Below, one piece after another: positions 61,777 through 64,000 of a DNA stretch of 64,000 nucleotides. Below the pieces are notes generated by a model. It made no database searches. It worked only from the letters and a program-made list of their open reading frames with translations, and was not told the DNA's origin. Both the position numbers and the translations under genes were made by a program. Source of the stretch: Paenibacillus sp. (GTDB lineage Bacteria; Bacillota; Bacilli; Paenibacillales; NBRC-103111); contig JAPSLM010000001.1 of assembly GCA_031180825.1 (NCBI GenBank), forward strand, positions 496,001 through 560,000, given 5' to 3'. How positions within the stretch are numbered: position 1 is the first letter of the stretch; each line of letters begins with the position of its first letter.

Positions 61777-62658
61777 ATGACGATCCAATGGTTTCCGGGT
61801 CACATGACACGGGCAAGGCGGCAAATCCAAGAGAAGCTGAAGCTGATCGATATGGCCATCGAGCTTTTGGATGCGCGGATACCGTTATCCAGCCGAAACC
61901 CGATGATCGATGAAATTTTGCAAAACAAACCGCGCTTGGTTCTGCTGAATAAGCATGATTTGGCAGACCCGGAGGTTACCCGGCGGTGGATTGAGTTTTT
62001 TGCCGGGCAAGGGTTGAAAGCGATCCCTATCGATTCCGTAGGCGGCAACCCGGTAAAAGAAATTATGCAGCGCAGCAAGGAGCTGCTGTCGGAAAAAATT
62101 CAGGCGCAGCTGCGCAAAGGAATGAATCCGAGGGCGATCCGCGCGCTGATCGTCGGAATTCCGAATGTCGGAAAGTCGACCCTGATCAACCGGATGGCCG
62201 GGCGTAAAATCGCCGCAACCGGGGACAAGCCGGGAGTAACCAAAGGCCAGCAATGGATTAAAGTCGGCACAGAGATGGAGCTGCTCGATACGCCCGGAAT
62301 TTTGTGGCCGAAGTTCGAGGATCAGTCGGTCGGTCTGCGCTTGGCGGCGACCGGAGCGATTAAGGAAGAAATTTTGCAGGTAGAAGAAATTGCGCTGTTC
62401 GCCATGCGTTATTTAACGCAGCATTATGCGCAAGCGGTTAAGGAACGTTTCGGCATCGAAGAGATCCCGCAAGACCCGGCAGACACCGATGCGATTGTCG
62501 CTTTGATGGAAGCCGTGGGCCGCAAGCGCGGCGCTCTGATGAGCGGGGGACGGGTGGATCTGGAGAAGGCCTCGCTCGCCATTCTGCGCGAGCTGAGAGC
62601 AGGCAAGCTGGGTCGAATCAGCCTCGAAGCGCCGGACGATGCCGCAGCGAAGAATTAG
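61777..62658 (+). CDS. rbgA: Ribosome biogenesis GTPase RbgA (YlqF)
   Basis: A circularly permuted GTPase needed for late 50S assembly. Starts [16 protein letters not shown]; permuted motifs NKHDL (G4), [14 protein letters not shown] (G1) and DTPGILWP (G3), then a C-terminal helical ANTAR-like domain. 293 residues. ATG 61777 lies six bases after ttgaggtg. Confidence 0.96.
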   Translation: MTIQWFPGHMTRARRQIQEKLKLIDMAIELLDARIPLSSRNPMIDEILQNKPRLVLLNKHDLADPEVTRRWIEFFAGQGLKAIPIDSVGGNPVKEIMQRSKELLSEKIQAQLRKGMNPRAIRALIVGIPNVGKSTLINRMAGRKIAATGDKPGVTKGQQWIKVGTEMELLDTPGILWPKFEDQSVGLRLAATGAIKEEILQVEEIALFAMRYLTQHYAQAVKERFGIEEIPQDPADTDAIVALMEAVGRKRGALMSGGRVDLEKASLAILRELRAGKLGRISLEAPDDAAAKN

Positions 62659-62663
62659 ATGAC

Positions 62664-62702
62664 AAAAAAGAGCGAATTCGTGAGAATGAATCGCTCTTTT
62701 TT
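62664..62702. terminator. Bidirectional terminator between rbgA and the MOSC gene
   Basis: AAAAAAGAGCGA and TCGCTCTTTTTT flank a 15-base loop with ATTC/GAAT pairing. It suits both converging transcripts. Confidence 0.85.
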
Positions 62703-62734
62703 ATTTTTGCATACGGATTTGAATAATCGGAGCT

Positions 62735-63478
62735 TCAGTCCAGCAAATAAACCGGGTCGTCAACGGTAATGGTTCCGGTCCGAACGACTCTGGCGTATAC
62801 CCCAAAGCAGGCGTCCAGATGCTTGGCGATGTGCTTTAGGAACGTCGGGTTGACGGTGTTATGGTCCGGATCTACGTTTACCATGTTGCATCGATGGCAT
62901 TTTTTGTATACTTCCAGCTTCGTATCTCCGATTAAGACGGTTTTCCCGATCCAATCAAATTCCTCAAAGGGCCGTTGTTCGTCGTAACGAATGACAAAAT
63001 TAGGCCTGAACCTGCGCATGTCGGTTTCTACGCCAATGATTTTTTCCAGTTCGGCCAAAGAAACATCCGTCGTAATCAAAATGCAGGCTTCATCAACCCC
63101 CAACAGGTCGTCGTGGTCGGGCGAATACTTCCGGGGAGATATTTCCCGCGGAGAAACGACGGATCGAATTTCTGCAAAAAGCTCCTCATCCCATTGAAAT
63201 ACCCGGCCGTCGGGCGCGGTTACCTGAATGGGCGGAAATTCGTCGCCGGACCGGTCTCCGACGTACTTACTGGAATATGCGAGCAGCTTCGGAACAAATT
63301 TGGCGTTCAGCTTCTTGTTGGACCGGTCGGGATCGGTCGAACGGGTATGATCAATAAAAGCGTACCCTCTGTCCCCGTAAACGCCGTACCGCTCGATATC
63401 GACCGTGCTTAGTCGTTCCCCTTGAAAGGACTTAACGGGATACCGGTAAATAGCCTCAATGGCGCCAATGGATTTCAA
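62735..63478 (-). CDS. MOSC-domain protein
   Basis: A 247-residue protein with an N-terminal MOSC beta barrel (IGAIEAIYRYPVKSFQGE) and a MOSC domain with DEACILITTDVS, RRFRPNFVI and YKKCHRCNMVNVD, where the Cys could bind molybdenum cofactor. The family includes YcbX and the mitochondrial amidoxime-reducing component, which reduce N-hydroxylated compounds. It starts at TTG 63478, behind aagggagggg, and overlaps the end of nagA, so the two are cotranscribed. The substrate is unknown. Confidence 0.88.
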   Translation of the reverse strand: MKSIGAIEAIYRYPVKSFQGERLSTVDIERYGVYGDRGYAFIDHTRSTDPDRSNKKLNAKFVPKLLAYSSKYVGDRSGDEFPPIQVTAPDGRVFQWDEELFAEIRSVVSPREISPRKYSPDHDDLLGVDEACILITTDVSLAELEKIIGVETDMRRFRPNFVIRYDEQRPFEEFDWIGKTVLIGDTKLEVYKKCHRCNMVNVDPDHNTVNPTFLKHIAKHLDACFGVYARVVRTGTITVDDPVYLLD

Positions 63479-64000
63479 AGCAACCCCTCCCTTGAAATGA
63501 GCGCTTGTACAAAGTCGTTTGTTTCGGGATCAAACCAACCCCCGCCAAGCATGACCCGCTGCACTTGCAAATGCTCCGGCTCCAGCACGACAAGGTCCGC
63601 GTCGTACCCGTCCTTTAAAAGTCCTTTACCGCGCAGTTTTGCGATTCCGGCCGGAATCGAGGTCGCATGCTTCACTGCCGCCGGCAACGATGTTCCGTGC
63701 GTCTGCACAAGATTCCGTACCGATTGCGCCAAAGGGATGGTGCTTCCGGCGATCGTGCCGTCGGCAAAGCGGGCGGCCCCTTGCTTAACGTGCACTTCCA
63801 GTCCGGCCAAATGGTAGACGCCATCCGTCATTCCCGCGGCGCGCATGGAATCCGTAATTATACAGACGCGATCCCGCTTGAGCCTTAAAATCAGCTCGAC
63901 TGCCGCCGGATGCAGATGATACCCGTCTACATTGATTTCGGTGCTAAGCTCGTCGTGCAGAAGCACCGCTCCGACAACCCCCGGTTCCCGGTGATGAAAC
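63475..64000 (-). CDS. nagA: N-acetylglucosamine-6-phosphate deacetylase, C-terminal part (start outside window)
   Basis: Removes acetate from N-acetylglucosamine-6-phosphate in amino sugar recycling. The visible ~175 residues start with a FHHREPGVVGAVLL-like part and contain VDGYHLHPAAVELI (metal His), ITDSMRAAG (catalytic Asp), GSTIPLAQSVRNLV and GYDADLVVLEPE near the end. The reading frame is open to the window edge. It could work with the chitin-active LPMO elsewhere in the window in chitin use, although they are far apart. Confidence 0.9.
   Translation of the reverse strand, partial: FHHREPGVVGAVLLHDELSTEINVDGYHLHPAAVELILRLKRDRVCIITDSMRAAGMTDGVYHLAGLEVHVKQGAARFADGTIAGSTIPLAQSVRNLVQTHGTSLPAAVKHATSIPAGIAKLRGKGLLKDGYDADLVVLEPEHLQVQRVMLGGGWFDPETNDFVQALISREGLL

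Overview
This 64 kb window is chromosomal DNA of an endospore-forming Firmicute, most likely Paenibacillus or a close relative. The evidence is the moderately high GC content, strong AAGGAGG-type ribosome binding sites, frequent GTG and TTG starts, sporulation genes (spoVM, a spoVIF-like gene, ylbJ), and two long gene blocks whose order is the Bacillus/Paenibacillus core order. No rRNA, tRNA or CRISPR array is visible.

Layout. (1) 1-15.8 kb: conserved block priA(end)-def-fmt-rsmB-rlmN-prpC-prkC-rsgA-rpe-orf-spoVM-rpmB(reverse)-yloU-fakA-degV-recG, covering replication restart, N-terminal processing, rRNA methylation, Ser/Thr kinase signalling and fatty acid kinase. (2) 15.9-38.8 kb: accessory region. 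It holds a spoVIF-like gene, a Tat-exported beta-helix protein, hmp with a CRP-type operator and a convergent Crp/Fnr regulator, a CapA-like phosphoesterase, an SRPBCC protein, an SOS-controlled Y-family polymerase operon, an ECF sigma/anti-sigma pair, membrane proteins (YfhP-, YkvI- and DUF421-like), a four-gene ATP-grasp/lipoprotein/DUF350 operon, a chitin-active LPMO, a YolD/WYL-like mini-operon, and a decayed mobile segment (IS1182-type transposase tail, truncated phage sigma factor, frameshifted PPC-domain protein, frameshifted ParB-methyltransferase). (3) 38.9-44.6 kb: conserved rsmD-coaD-ylbJ-ylbL(sepM)-tmcAL-yceD-rpmF block. (4) 44.8-62.7 kb: fapR-plsX-fabH-fabD-fabG-acpP-fabF-rnc-smc-ftsY-ylxM-ffh-rpsP-khpA-rimM-trmD-rplS-sipS-rbgA, covering fatty acid synthesis, chromosome condensation, SRP targeting and ribosome assembly. 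(5) 62.7-64 kb: reverse-strand nagA (partial) and a MOSC protein.

How the genes work together. FakA plus the adjacent DegV (FakB-type) protein can make acyl-phosphate, which PlsX also makes from acyl-ACP; FapR should read malonyl-CoA and control the fab genes. FtsY, YlxM and Ffh form the SRP pathway that feeds signal peptidase SipS. RimM, TrmD, RbgA, RsgA, L19, S16, L28 and L32 form a ribosome assembly set.

The most interesting signals are: the ATP-grasp/Gly-Ser lipoprotein/DUF350 operon at 29-31.7 kb; a CRP-type operator 41.5 bp before the predicted hmp start point beside a regulator with a CRP-like recognition helix, and an hmp terminator that lies beyond that antisense regulator gene; paired dyads 20 bp apart before fapR; a 16-bp stem just before the RNase III gene; tandem hairpins touching the spoVM ribosome binding site; and a LexA-like box on the YolD mini-operon.
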